DNA from: a bacterium
GTDB taxonomy: Bacteria; BMS3Abin14
DNA length: 8,508 nucleotides
Direction of reading: 5' to 3'
NCBI GenBank assembly: GCA_022865845.1
Contig: JALHUC010000290.1
Span: 1 to 8,508, forward strand
A program made the translations under genes and the position numbers. How positions within the stretch are numbered: position 1 is the first letter of the stretch; every line of letters begins with the position of its first letter. The notes under the pieces are model-generated. The model had not been told where the DNA came from. It worked only from the letters and a program-made list of their open reading frames with translations, and did not search any database. Of this stretch, positions 1-8,345 are shown in pieces.

Positions 1-28
1 AAACAGGGTTCCATTGAGAATCCTGTTT
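1..28 (-). terminator. Probable intrinsic terminator after ahcY
   Basis: Just after the ahcY stop the minus strand can form a hairpin: AAACAGG (28-22) pairs with CCTGTTT (7-1), extended after one mismatch by TTC/GAA, around a 6-base loop. The 5' side is A-rich and the 3' side ends in T's at the window edge, so the length of the T-run is unseen. On the plus strand the same hairpin is followed by TTTTT (26-30), so it could also stop a gene arriving from the left on the plus strand. Confidence 0.65.
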
Positions 29-29
29 T

Positions 30-2442
<2,413 letters not shown>

Positions 2443-2493
2443 AGTTTAACTCCCTTCAGAAGTATAATTGCGTAACGTTAACCATAACCGCTA

Positions 2494-2522
2494 TATTTAA
2501 CAGAATAGTTTGTAGACTTCAA
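2494..2522 (-). promoter_or_regulatory. Possible promoter for metK-ahcY
   Basis: On the minus strand TTGAAG (2522-2517; four of six matches to the -35 consensus) is followed after 16 bases by TTAAAT (2500-2495; four of six matches to -10). Transcription would begin near 2488 and leave a leader of about 45 bases before metK. A TATACT at 2466-2461 is a better -10 on its own, but it would put the start within the ribosome-binding site and lacks a -35. A palindrome TAACGTTA (2473-2480) lies between them. The leader is too short for any known SAM riboswitch class of usual size. Confidence 0.35.
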
Positions 2523-2533
2523 GGGGGGAAAGA

Positions 2534-2573
2534 GAGTCCAGAGTCCAGAGTCCAGCGTCCAGAGTCCAGAGTC
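2534..2573. repeat. Heptamer tandem repeat (GAGTCCA)n in the ptsH-metK gap
   Basis: Five adjacent 7-base units, GAGTCCA three times, GCGTCCA once and GAGTCCA once (2534-2568), are followed by a partial sixth (GAGTC, 2569-2573). One substitution (A to C) is seen in the fourth unit. There are no spacers, so it is a simple tandem repeat or minisatellite, not a CRISPR. It lies in non-coding DNA, so copy-number change would not shift a reading frame, but it would alter the distance between ptsH and the metK promoter region. Confidence 0.9.
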
Positions 2574-2591
2574 GTAGTCGTATAAAGATCT

Positions 2592-2622
2592 TACTAGGCA
2601 CCAGGACTAGGACGAGGACTAG
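2592..2622. repeat. Degenerate hexamer tandem repeat at the 3' end of ptsH
   Basis: On the plus strand three units GACTAG, GACGAG, GACTAG (2605-2622) are contiguous. A more degenerate copy, TACTAGGCACCAG (2592-2604), precedes them. On the coding strand the unit reads CTAGTC. The HPr stop codon TAG (2621-2619) is part of the last unit, so the array begins exactly at the end of the gene. It is too short and degenerate to be a CRISPR. It may have arisen by replication slippage. Confidence 0.6.
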
Positions 2623-2897
2623 GTACTACCATTATTTTCCCCAAACCCGCTCAGTACAAGATCTTTAAGAGCTTTGAGCGCATTTTCCTCATCGGAGCCT
2701 TCGACCTCTATGGCAACAGCATCACCTTTTGCTGCGGCCAGGGTCAAAATGCCCATGATGCTCTTTCCGTTGACCCTGTTTTTTCCCTTAACGAGCCAGA
2801 TCTCACTGGCAAATCGGGAAGCGACCTCCACAAACTTGCCGGCTGCTCTTGCGTGAAGGCCCAGTTTGTTATTTATAACCAGCTCTATCCTGACCAT
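2619..2897 (-). CDS. ptsH: Phosphocarrier protein HPr
   Basis: This 92-residue protein is HPr, the small cytoplasmic carrier that receives phosphate from Enzyme I on a histidine and hands it to EIIA proteins. His15 and Arg17 stand in KLGLHARAAGKF (11-22). The regulatory serine is Ser46 in VNGKSIMGILTLAAAKG (42-58), the recognised HprK target, so both phosphorylation modes are supported. Ala18 replaces the proline common in enteric HPr (HARPA). The ATG at 2897 has GAGGA five bases upstream and lies inside the end of EIID (13-base overlap); the longer in-frame start at 2978 would add a non-homologous 27-residue extension. The final codons (NNGST) run into a short repeat array that supplies the TAG stop. 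Enzyme I does not follow, which is unusual. Confidence 0.96.
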   Translation of the reverse strand: MVRIELVINNKLGLHARAAGKFVEVASRFASEIWLVKGKNRVNGKSIMGILTLAAAKGDAVAIEVEGSDEENALKALKDLVLSGFGENNGST

Positions 2898-3613
2898 GGA
2901 ATCCTCATATTCGTGCCCAGGAAGCCCAGAAGGGTTCCGAGGGTGACCAGTAACGCGAAGATCGCAGGTACCCGCCACTGCCTGCGGAACATGACGAAAG
3001 CTACGCCGAAGATAATAAAGGATATACCGGGTGTCCGGGTACCGAAGGCCGCCACTCCCAGAATAAAACCAAGGAGGGGCGTAGCCATGCGCTCCATGTT
3101 GCGGGAAAACACTTTACCGTTTAGATCCGAAGCCCCCTCAAGGGGAGAGTGGGCGTTCAGATAGCCGCGGTTCAGATAAGTCCACCTGTTTCTAAGGTGA
3201 ACGGTGTTGTAGATCAGAAGAAACACTACAGGGGCCGCGGCCATCCAGAAAAAGGATAGTGCAATGGAAAGCAGCACGGTAACTGGCAGCAGCGTGGCCC
3301 AGTAGTAACTGTCGCCCATCGCTCCCAGTGGCCCCATCAGGCTGTTTCGTGCCTTAACGCTCTCCTCACCCTTGCCCTCCTCCTCGAGCCTTGAAACCAC
3401 ACCCAGGACGTAAGGTGACATATAGGGGTTGGTGTTGAAATAGCCCAGGTGACGATGACATGCATCCTTGAATCCATCCCCGGACACTTTTCTGAGCCAT
3501 GGGAGGAGAGCGTAGAAGAACCCCAGACCCTGCATCCGGGGGAAATTCCATGATCCCTGTATGGACAGCGAACGAATGAACAGACTAAGACGAGAAGGAA
3601 AGGTAAAATTCAA
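2885..3613 (-). CDS. PTS mannose-family EIID membrane subunit
   Basis: The 242-residue protein matches the EIID subunit of the mannose family. Landmarks are RSLSIQGSWNFPRMQGLGFFYALLP (14-38), YFNTNPYMSPYVLGVVSRLEE (58-78) and LMGPLGAMGDSYYWATLLP (92-110), all near-diagnostic. Hydrophobic segments follow at about 111-137, 177-193, 196-210 and 214-234. I chose TTG at 3613 as start: it overlaps the EIIC stop (TTGA), has GGAAGG seven bases upstream, and leaves room for the conserved N-terminal helix. The nearest in-frame ATG (3532) lies inside the RMQGLGF motif and would remove that helix; the upstream ATG at 3676 would overlap EIIC by 67 bases. It is shorter than ManZ (about 280). The last 13 bases overlap ptsH. 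Confidence 0.9.
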   Translation of the reverse strand: MNFTFPSRLSLFIRSLSIQGSWNFPRMQGLGFFYALLPWLRKVSGDGFKDACHRHLGYFNTNPYMSPYVLGVVSRLEEEGKGEESVKARNSLMGPLGAMGDSYYWATLLPVTVLLSIALSFFWMAAAPVVFLLIYNTVHLRNRWTYLNRGYLNAHSPLEGASDLNGKVFSRNMERMATPLLGFILGVAAFGTRTPGISFIIFGVAFVMFRRQWRVPAIFALLVTLGTLLGFLGTNMRIPWSG

Positions 3614-4308
3614 GGTATTGCCTTCCAGATACCGATGCCTGCACCCAGTGCAAGTCCCAGGGTGAAACCTTTCCACCCCTTCCGCGCTGTCCGATCGGAT
3701 CCAAGAGCGGCAAGACCTATGAAAAATGGGACCATGGCAATGATGGCAAACCGTTCCGGCAGGTACTCAAAGCTTTTTAAAAGAGCGTTGAAAAAAAGAA
3801 CCAGGATTGCCCCCGTCAGGAGAAAAGAAACGCCATGAAACAAGCCGGCCCTGAGAGCCGACAGAACGTGCTGGAGTTGTACGAGATCCGTACGGCCCAG
3901 CCTGAGGTAGACCATGGCCCTGTGAAAAGCCCTCTCATTGCTGCGCCTCCACCGGACATTTACAGCACGGTCCAGAAACGCTGTCGGCACTCCCAAAAGG
4001 ACAGCCAGACCGACAATTTCCATCTGCCCACGAGGCCCTTCATACATGCCGATAAGGAGCACACTTATGAGAGAAGGGAAAAGGGGGTGGTAAGGAATGA
4101 AGGATCCGGCCGGTAGGGAACCAAGGAATAGCAGCTCGTAGATCAACCCCACAACGGCGCCCTCCACAGGGCACCCGAGGACCACACCCATGATCAACGC
4201 CGACACCATGGGGCGAGACAGCTGGAACTGACCAAAGGCGTTGCGGTCAACGCTGAGAATACCAGCTATAAACGCCGAAAGGATGATCTTTGCCAGAACT
4301 CCCGTCAT
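3610..4308 (-). CDS. PTS mannose-family EIIC membrane subunit (compact)
   Basis: This 232-residue polytopic protein is an EIIC (sorbose-specific IIC) of the mannose family, which with EIID forms the sugar channel. It starts with a hydrophobic helix (about 3-19) and then DRNAFGQFQLSRPMVSALIMGVVLG (21-45), corresponding to the conserved DR...Q..LSRP..... G..LG region of ManY. It continues with GLIYELLFLGSLPAGSFIPYHP (54-75), the family's ELL.LG..P.G...P segment. Further hydrophobic stretches lie at about 77-110, 150-178, 185-205 and 212-230. It is some 30 residues shorter than typical EIIC (about 260), and a basic loop (RWRRSNERAFHR, about 118-129) interrupts the middle. ATG at 4308 overlaps the EIIB stop; the TGA stop overlaps the TTG start of EIID. 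The sugar is not identifiable. Confidence 0.88.
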   Translation of the reverse strand: MTGVLAKIILSAFIAGILSVDRNAFGQFQLSRPMVSALIMGVVLGCPVEGAVVGLIYELLFLGSLPAGSFIPYHPLFPSLISVLLIGMYEGPRGQMEIVGLAVLLGVPTAFLDRAVNVRWRRSNERAFHRAMVYLRLGRTDLVQLQHVLSALRAGLFHGVSFLLTGAILVLFFNALLKSFEYLPERFAIIAMVPFFIGLAALGSDRTARKGWKGFTLGLALGAGIGIWKAIP

Positions 4309-4793
4309 TCGGAACCGTCTGGCCCTTCAAGGCAGCAGGCAAGATCAAAGGGAACTCCGTCAGGAACCTCCCTGGCCTCAACAGCGACCCCTTTTTGAAC
4401 AAGACGCTTAACCGCTTCCAGATCCCTGTTGTTAAGGTATACGGAAGGGGTGACCTCGGTCCCGCCTTTTATATTATGGAGGTTGCCGACGTTAATACTG
4501 TCAAGGTCAACCCCGCCCTCAAGAACCGAAAGGACATCATCAAGACCAGCGAAGAGAAGCAGTATATTGGAATCGCCTGAGCTCTTCAGCAGATCACCAA
4601 GTCCTTCCAGGGGAACGACCTTCAGATCGATATGATCAGGTACTATGAGCTGCATCAACCGGCACCTGTCCTTCTCCAGGCATACGGTGTCGCTCACAAC
4701 AACGATCAAGTCGGCCTGAACATGAGGTGTCCAGCCCTCAACAACCTGACCGTGCAGCAACCGGTCATCTACCCTGGCCAGTACGACAGGCAC
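4305..4793 (-). CDS. PTS mannose-family EIIB subunit
   Basis: The 162-residue cytoplasmic EIIB subunit of the mannose-sorbose family receives phosphate from EIIA and passes it to the incoming sugar at the EIIC-EIID complex. The phosphorylated residue is His14 in LARVDDRLLHGQVVEGW (5-21), an exact family signature. The region SINVGNLHNIKG (99-110) and the C-terminal stretch YLNNRDLEAVKRLVQKGVAVEAREVPDG (119-146) also match the family, and the length is normal. The start is GTG at 4793, three bases after the EIIA stop, with GGGGG from the EIIA end as ribosome-binding site. The stop overlaps the EIIC start (ATGA). EIIB proteins of this family dictate no sugar by sequence inspection, so the substrate is undetermined. 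Confidence 0.94.
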   Translation of the reverse strand: MPVVLARVDDRLLHGQVVEGWTPHVQADLIVVVSDTVCLEKDRCRLMQLIVPDHIDLKVVPLEGLGDLLKSSGDSNILLLFAGLDDVLSVLEGGVDLDSINVGNLHNIKGGTEVTPSVYLNNRDLEAVKRLVQKGVAVEAREVPDGVPFDLACCLEGPDGSE

Positions 4794-4796
4794 GAG

Positions 4797-5207
4797 TCAT
4801 TCCCCCGCCAGGTACTCGGTGGGCACCTTGATATACTCCCGACCGTAATCCCCGAGGGCCGAAGCAGCTTCACGAAGGGTAAGGTCAGCCCCCAGGCTGC
4901 GGAGCTTGGTCAACATCGGCAGGTTCACACCCGTTACAACCTCGATATCGTTGGGGCCAAGGAAGGACAAACTTATGTTCGATGGTGTGCCGCCAAACAT
5001 GTCGACGAGAAGGATAACACCCTTGTCCCCCTTCACCGCCTCAATGGCACCCGCGATCCGGCCTCTTGTCTCTTCCACATCATCCCCTGCTTGAATTGAT
5101 ATCGATGTTATCCCTCTGGTTTCACCAATGATCATGCTGCAGGTATCCAGCAAAGCTTCTCCCAGCCTGCCGTGTGTAACGATCACGATCCCGATCTGGC
5201 TTTTCAT
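4797..5207 (-). CDS. PTS mannose-family EIIA domain protein
   Basis: This 136-residue stand-alone EIIA of the mannose-sorbose family is the cytoplasmic carrier that takes phosphate from HPr. Conserved features are IVIVTHGRLGEALL with phospho-acceptor His12, the loop LLVDMFGGTPSN (66-77) and VTGVNLPML (91-99). There is no fused EIIB domain, unlike E. coli ManX. Start choice: an ATG at 5216 overlaps the rapZ stop (ATGA) but has GGAGGG directly against it with no spacer, whereas the ATG at 5207 sits 10 bases after GGAGG. The inner start is therefore preferred; the outer one would add only MKN. The EIIB start follows the stop by three bases. Stand-alone EIIA-Man genes occur in many Deltaproteobacteria and can be regulatory, but here EIIB, EIIC and EIID follow directly. 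Confidence 0.92.
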   Translation of the reverse strand: MKSQIGIVIVTHGRLGEALLDTCSMIIGETRGITSISIQAGDDVEETRGRIAGAIEAVKGDKGVILLVDMFGGTPSNISLSFLGPNDIEVVTGVNLPMLTKLRSLGADLTLREAASALGDYGREYIKVPTEYLAGE

Positions 5208-5212
5208 GTTTT

Positions 5213-6082
5213 TCATCCCTCCGGTAGGTCACGATGCCGAACCTGGACCCATAAAGGGCCACTGTCTTTGAAATATTGCGACATCCTTTCAACAATTGCA
5301 ACGGACCTGTGTCTTCCCCCCGTGCATCCGATGGCTACAGTCAGATATCCCCTCCCTTCGTTCAGGTATCTGGGAAGGAGGTACTCCAGAAAAGATTTCA
5401 GGTGTTCAAGGAACTCACCAGTGCCTTCCGCATGCTCCACAAAAGAGCTCACCTCCGGATCCCGACCATCCCGGTATCTGAGCTCCTCCACAAAAAACGG
5501 GTTGGCCAGGAACCTCACGTCAAGAACAATATCGGCTTCTTTGGGTAGACCGTTTTTGAAACCGAAGGAGACAAAAGACAGAAGCATCTTTTCTCTGCTG
5601 CCGGAGATACCGAATCGGTCAGCCGCGAACTTGCGGAGATCATGATAACCCAGGTCAGAGGTGTCCAGGTGGATGTCGGCTACCTCCCTGAGAGGTTCTA
5701 AAAGGTGTCTCTCCCGTGAAAGCGCCTCAACGAGAGGGAGGGAATGGTCTAAGGGGTGCACGCGCCGGGTCTCACTGAACCTTTTTTGCAGGGCATCCAG
5801 GGAAGCCTCCAGGAAAACCACTTGAATATTATAACCGGAATCCTTGAGGTTTCGGATGGCCTGAGGATAACTGGCAACCGAGTCGCCGCCCCTGATATCC
5901 ATTACCATGGCAGCCTTGCCAATAGATGACCCGCTGGATGCAATGAGATGAACAAAAGAGGGCAGAAGGTCTACAGGCAGGTTGTCCACTGTATAATATC
6001 CGATATCCTCCAGAGCCCTGAGCACGGTGGTTTTCCCGGAACCGGAATAGCCGGATATAATCAACAGTCCCGATCCACTCAC
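5213..6082 (-). CDS. rapZ: RapZ-family nucleotide-binding protein
   Basis: This 289-residue protein is a RapZ (formerly YvcJ/YhbJ) P-loop protein. Visible motifs are the Walker A GYSGSGKT (11-18), DNLP (33-36), VMDIRGG (60-66), RFSETRRVHPL (101-111), SFGFKNGLPKEADIVLDVRFL (172-192) and the C-terminal signature IGCTGGRHRS (251-260). In Escherichia coli RapZ binds the GlmZ sRNA and RNase E to tune glucosamine-6-phosphate synthase, and in Bacillus YvcJ affects competence. Which RNA or metabolite it serves here is unknown. The start is GTG at 6082 overlapping the hprK stop (GTGA), with GGAG inside the hprK end, indicating translational coupling. Its stop lies between the two possible ATG starts of the EIIA gene. 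Confidence 0.96.
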   Translation of the reverse strand: MSGSGLLIISGYSGSGKTTVLRALEDIGYYTVDNLPVDLLPSFVHLIASSGSSIGKAAMVMDIRGGDSVASYPQAIRNLKDSGYNIQVVFLEASLDALQKRFSETRRVHPLDHSLPLVEALSRERHLLEPLREVADIHLDTSDLGYHDLRKFAADRFGISGSREKMLLSFVSFGFKNGLPKEADIVLDVRFLANPFFVEELRYRDGRDPEVSSFVEHAEGTGEFLEHLKSFLEYLLPRYLNEGRGYLTVAIGCTGGRHRSVAIVERMSQYFKDSGPLWVQVRHRDLPEG

Positions 6083-7050
6083 TCCATGGACTCCAAATCT
6101 GGCTTACCTATATCCCGGGGTATCCCGGACAACCTCTTATGAAGGGTATCATCAAACTCCCGGGCAGCATTAAAACCCATGCGCTGCAAGAGGTGATTGC
6201 GGGCGGCAACCTCTATGATCATTGTGATGTCGCGTGCGGGCCTGATCGGAACTTTCAGGTACGGGATCTCCAGACCGAGTATGGAGTAAGTGCGTTCATC
6301 GAGACCGAGACGTTCCACATTGAGGCCCTCCAGCCACTCAACAAGCTCAACCACAAGTTCGATCTTCTTGCTTTGACGAATGGAAGACACACCGAAAAGA
6401 TCCTTGATATTTATGATCCCGAGTCCGCGAATTTCCATGTGGTATTTGATAAGATCGGCGGCGCTGCCGAATATGGCGTCCTGAACTTTTCGTCTGATGA
6501 CGACAACATCATCACCCACGAATCTGTGACCACGCTCGACGAGTCCGAGAGCGCACTCACTTTTCCCTATTCCGCTCTTGCCCATGAGAAGGATCCCCAC
6601 ACCATAAACATCTACAAGACAACCGTGTACGGAGGTTTCCGGTGCCAGGACATCTTCCAGATATGTTGCGACCCGGCGGATGAGGGATGAAGTGATCTGA
6701 GGACTCCGGAGAAGGGGTACTTTATGGAGATTGCACAAACCCGATAATGATAGGGGAGCTTCAAGGTTTTTAGCGATAATGAGGCAGGATACACCGGCAG
6801 AGCATAGCTGGTCCAGGCGCTCATCAGCTAGATCCTTGTCGAGGGTTTTAAGGTAGGAAAGCTCGGTGGCCCCAAGAATCTGAACCCTTTCCCTGTGAAG
6901 TTGGTCAAGGTAACCCGCGAGGGCCAAGCCGGGTTTCTGAATACGCGAAATCCGGATAGCCCTGTCCATGCCCTCTTCACCGGCAAGGATCTCAAGATCA
7001 AGATCCTCATGCAAGTGTTCATAAAGATAGCGGACAGGAATATTGATCAT
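6079..7050 (-). CDS. hprK: HPr kinase/phosphorylase
   Basis: The 323-residue bifunctional enzyme phosphorylates HPr on Ser46 using ATP or pyrophosphate and reverses this with inorganic phosphate, coupling PTS activity to energy state. Residues 1-130 are the less conserved N-terminal domain. The catalytic domain carries His142 (SVHG), the P-loop GKSGIGKS (157-164), HRFVGDD with the acidic pair 180-181, the family signature EIRGLGIINI (206-215) and the C-terminal loop PIRPARDITMIIEVAARNHLL (268-288). All expected catalytic residues are present and the length is normal (about 310-330), unlike the truncated alphaproteobacterial form. The ATG at 7050 has only a weak GGGAC upstream. The stop overlaps the GTG start of rapZ (GTGA). 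Its substrate HPr, with Ser46 intact, is encoded five genes downstream of rapZ. Confidence 0.96.
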   Translation of the reverse strand: MINIPVRYLYEHLHEDLDLEILAGEEGMDRAIRISRIQKPGLALAGYLDQLHRERVQILGATELSYLKTLDKDLADERLDQLCSAGVSCLIIAKNLEAPLSLSGLCNLHKVPLLRSPQITSSLIRRVATYLEDVLAPETSVHGCLVDVYGVGILLMGKSGIGKSECALGLVERGHRFVGDDVVVIRRKVQDAIFGSAADLIKYHMEIRGLGIINIKDLFGVSSIRQSKKIELVVELVEWLEGLNVERLGLDERTYSILGLEIPYLKVPIRPARDITMIIEVAARNHLLQRMGFNAAREFDDTLHKRLSGIPRDIGKPDLESME

Positions 7051-7066
7051 CTGTCCCGGCGGGCGA

Positions 7067-7528
7067 TCAGTGCCGCTGGTCCTCCTCTTCTATGGTGTGG
7101 TAGAGAGTGTCCCTGTCATCCGACTCGAGAAGGGATTTCCGGCATTCAGGGTTTTTGACGAGGCGCGAGATCCTGGCCAGTGTTTTGAGGTGAAGTCCGG
7201 CAGAGTCTTCCGGCGCAACAAGAAGGAAAAACAGATTAACCGGCCCACCATCGTGGGCATCGAAATCGACCCCCTCCGGCGAACGACCGAAGACAAGAAG
7301 AATCTCGTTTAGCCCGCGGAGTCGCCCGTGGGGAATGGCCACACCATGACCTATACCCGTGCTGCCCAACATCTCTCGATCCAGGAGAATATTTACAAGC
7401 TCCTCAGGATCGTCGATTTTCCCGGACTCTTTGAGATGGGCGACCATCTCCTTGATAATGCCCTCTCTGGTCGAAGCATGAAGCTGTGAGAGCACATCAT
7501 TTTCTGTAAGATAATCTAGTAATTTCAT
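7067..7528 (-). CDS. ptsN: Nitrogen-PTS EIIA protein (PTS EIIA type 2 domain)
   Basis: The 153-residue protein belongs to the fructose/nitrogen EIIA family. It is a soluble regulator that accepts phosphate from an HPr-type carrier and controls other proteins instead of carrying sugar. The phosphorylation site is His67 in GHGVAIPHGRL (residues 61-70). The C-terminal motif NLFFLLVAPEDSAGLHLKTLARISRLV (about 98-124) is typical of the family. No transporter domain is attached, as expected for EIIA-Ntr. It follows hpf by 14 bases and precedes hprK by 16. The start is ATG at 7528 with only a weak ribosome-binding site, suggesting translation depends partly on hpf. HPr is encoded in the same cluster and is the likely phosphate donor; a dedicated NPr or EI-Ntr is not seen here. 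Confidence 0.95.
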   Translation of the reverse strand: MKLLDYLTENDVLSQLHASTREGIIKEMVAHLKESGKIDDPEELVNILLDREMLGSTGIGHGVAIPHGRLRGLNEILLVFGRSPEGVDFDAHDGGPVNLFFLLVAPEDSAGLHLKTLARISRLVKNPECRKSLLESDDRDTLYHTIEEEDQRH

Positions 7529-7542
7529 ATTATGCTACCACA

Positions 7543-8088
7543 CTACTCCTGAACCTGGGGCTCTATCAACCCAAAATGACCATCGTCTCGAACGTAAATA
7601 ACGTTGAGCTGATTCGTCTGCGAATTGTTGAAAAGGAGAAAATTCTTGTTCATGAGCTCCATCTGCATGATAGCCTCATCAACGTTGATAGGCTTCAAAA
7701 TGATCTCCTTGCGCTTTATTACGTCTGACTCAGAGGTCTCGACATCACTCTCCGGAAACACCGAATGGCTTGCCCGGAACTCACGCACGGCTTCTCTGTC
7801 GCCGTGGCGGCCGATCTTCTCCCTGTACTTTTTGACCTGACGATCCAGCTTATCGAGGACCAGATCGATAGAAGAGTACATGTCGTTGGTCTCTTCTTTG
7901 CCCTTGATGACGATCCCGTTGGCATGGACTGTAACCTTGGCGATATGTCTGTATTTTTCCACATGTAGAACAACTTGAGCGTTTATCGGCTCCATAAGCG
8001 GTTTAAGTACCTTTTCAAGTTTTTCGGTGGCGTAATCTCTCAGGGGATCACTTTGCTCCATGTGTTTGAATGAAACCTCTATTTGCAT
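7543..8088 (-). CDS. hpf: Long-form ribosome hibernation promoting factor (HPF)
   Basis: This 181-residue protein inactivates ribosomes in starvation or stationary phase by binding the 30S decoding region and pairing ribosomes into 100S dimers. Residues 1-95 form the ribosome-binding S30AE (YfiA-like) domain with a basic helix (KLDRQVKKYREKIGRHG, about 80-96). Residues 97-125 are a polar, acidic linker. Residues 127-178 form the C-terminal dimerisation domain, with the conserved pattern VDEAIMQMELMNKNFLLFNN followed by NVIYVRDDGHFGLIEP. The presence of both domains marks the long form rather than short HPF or YfiA. The ATG at 8088 is preceded by GGAGGGAGG at a spacing of 10; the upstream in-frame TTG lies inside that ribosome-binding tract and is rejected. 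ptsN begins 14 bases downstream. Confidence 0.95.
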   Translation of the reverse strand: MQIEVSFKHMEQSDPLRDYATEKLEKVLKPLMEPINAQVVLHVEKYRHIAKVTVHANGIVIKGKEETNDMYSSIDLVLDKLDRQVKKYREKIGRHGDREAVREFRASHSVFPESDVETSESDVIKRKEIILKPINVDEAIMQMELMNKNFLLFNNSQTNQLNVIYVRDDGHFGLIEPQVQE

Positions 8089-8145
8089 GGCTATAGAACC
8101 TCCCTCCAAAAGCTATCGACGTAATCACATTAAAAACTCTAAGTC

Positions 8146-8189
8146 AACCCTGGCAGCGATTCGGAACACCTCGACACACTGCCAGGGTT
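8146..8189 (-). other. Stem-loop 2 in hpf leader (perfect 11-bp inverted repeat)
   Basis: AACCCTGGCAG (minus strand 8189-8179) and CTGCCAGGGTT (8156-8146) are perfect 11-base reverse complements around a 22-base loop. A five-T run follows about nine bases after the stem, too far for a standard intrinsic terminator. The 3' arm overlaps TTGACT (8147-8142), a near-consensus -35 hexamer. The element could therefore be an mRNA leader structure, an operator overlapping a promoter, or a weak terminator for rpoN. No good -10 hexamer sits 16-18 bases beyond TTGACT, which weakens the promoter reading. Confidence 0.5.
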
Positions 8190-8199
8190 TGCAGGATAC

Positions 8200-8224
8200 C
8201 CCGGAGTCTCCATGACACTCCAGG
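8200..8224 (-). other. Stem-loop 1 in hpf leader
   Basis: On the minus strand CCTGGAGT (8224-8217) can pair with ACTCCGGG (8207-8200). This gives eight base pairs including one U-G, around a 9-base loop. It has no T-run after it, so it is not a classical terminator. It lies only 10 bases before a second, stronger stem-loop. Confidence 0.4.
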
Positions 8225-8306
8225 TTTTGTGAATCTGGGAAAAACCGTAAGTAATTCTACAGTGGTGAGCTTGCTGTATAGTATCGCTCTCTTGTACTGG
8301 TTTTGT

Positions 8307-8312
8307 ATTATA
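8307..8312 (-). promoter_or_regulatory. Perfect TATAAT -10-like hexamer upstream of hpf
   Basis: An exact TATAAT lies on the minus strand directly after GG. The bases 17 upstream are an A-rich run, not a recognisable -35 box, so it would need an activator or be a chance match in this AT-rich stretch. It is an alternative to the extended -10 element 40 bases upstream. Confidence 0.25.
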
Positions 8313-8345
8313 ACCCTGGAATTTAGCTTGTTTTTTCATAATCAC

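Noticed and set aside
2534..2573. CRISPR-like array
   Set aside because: The units are seven bases with no spacers; it is a simple tandem repeat.
2898..2978. N-terminal extension of HPr to 2978
   Set aside because: The inner ATG at 2897 has a good GAGGA site and places the active histidine at exactly 15 and the serine at exactly 46, as in the family.
6139..6690. 183-codon open frame on the plus strand
   Set aside because: It is antisense to hprK across the P-loop and signature region. It has no recognisable domain.
8139..8345. 68-codon open frame on the minus strand between rpoN and hpf
   Set aside because: It has no properly spaced ribosome-binding site, its composition is not protein-like, and it runs through both hairpins. 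A real small protein cannot be fully excluded, but nothing supports it.
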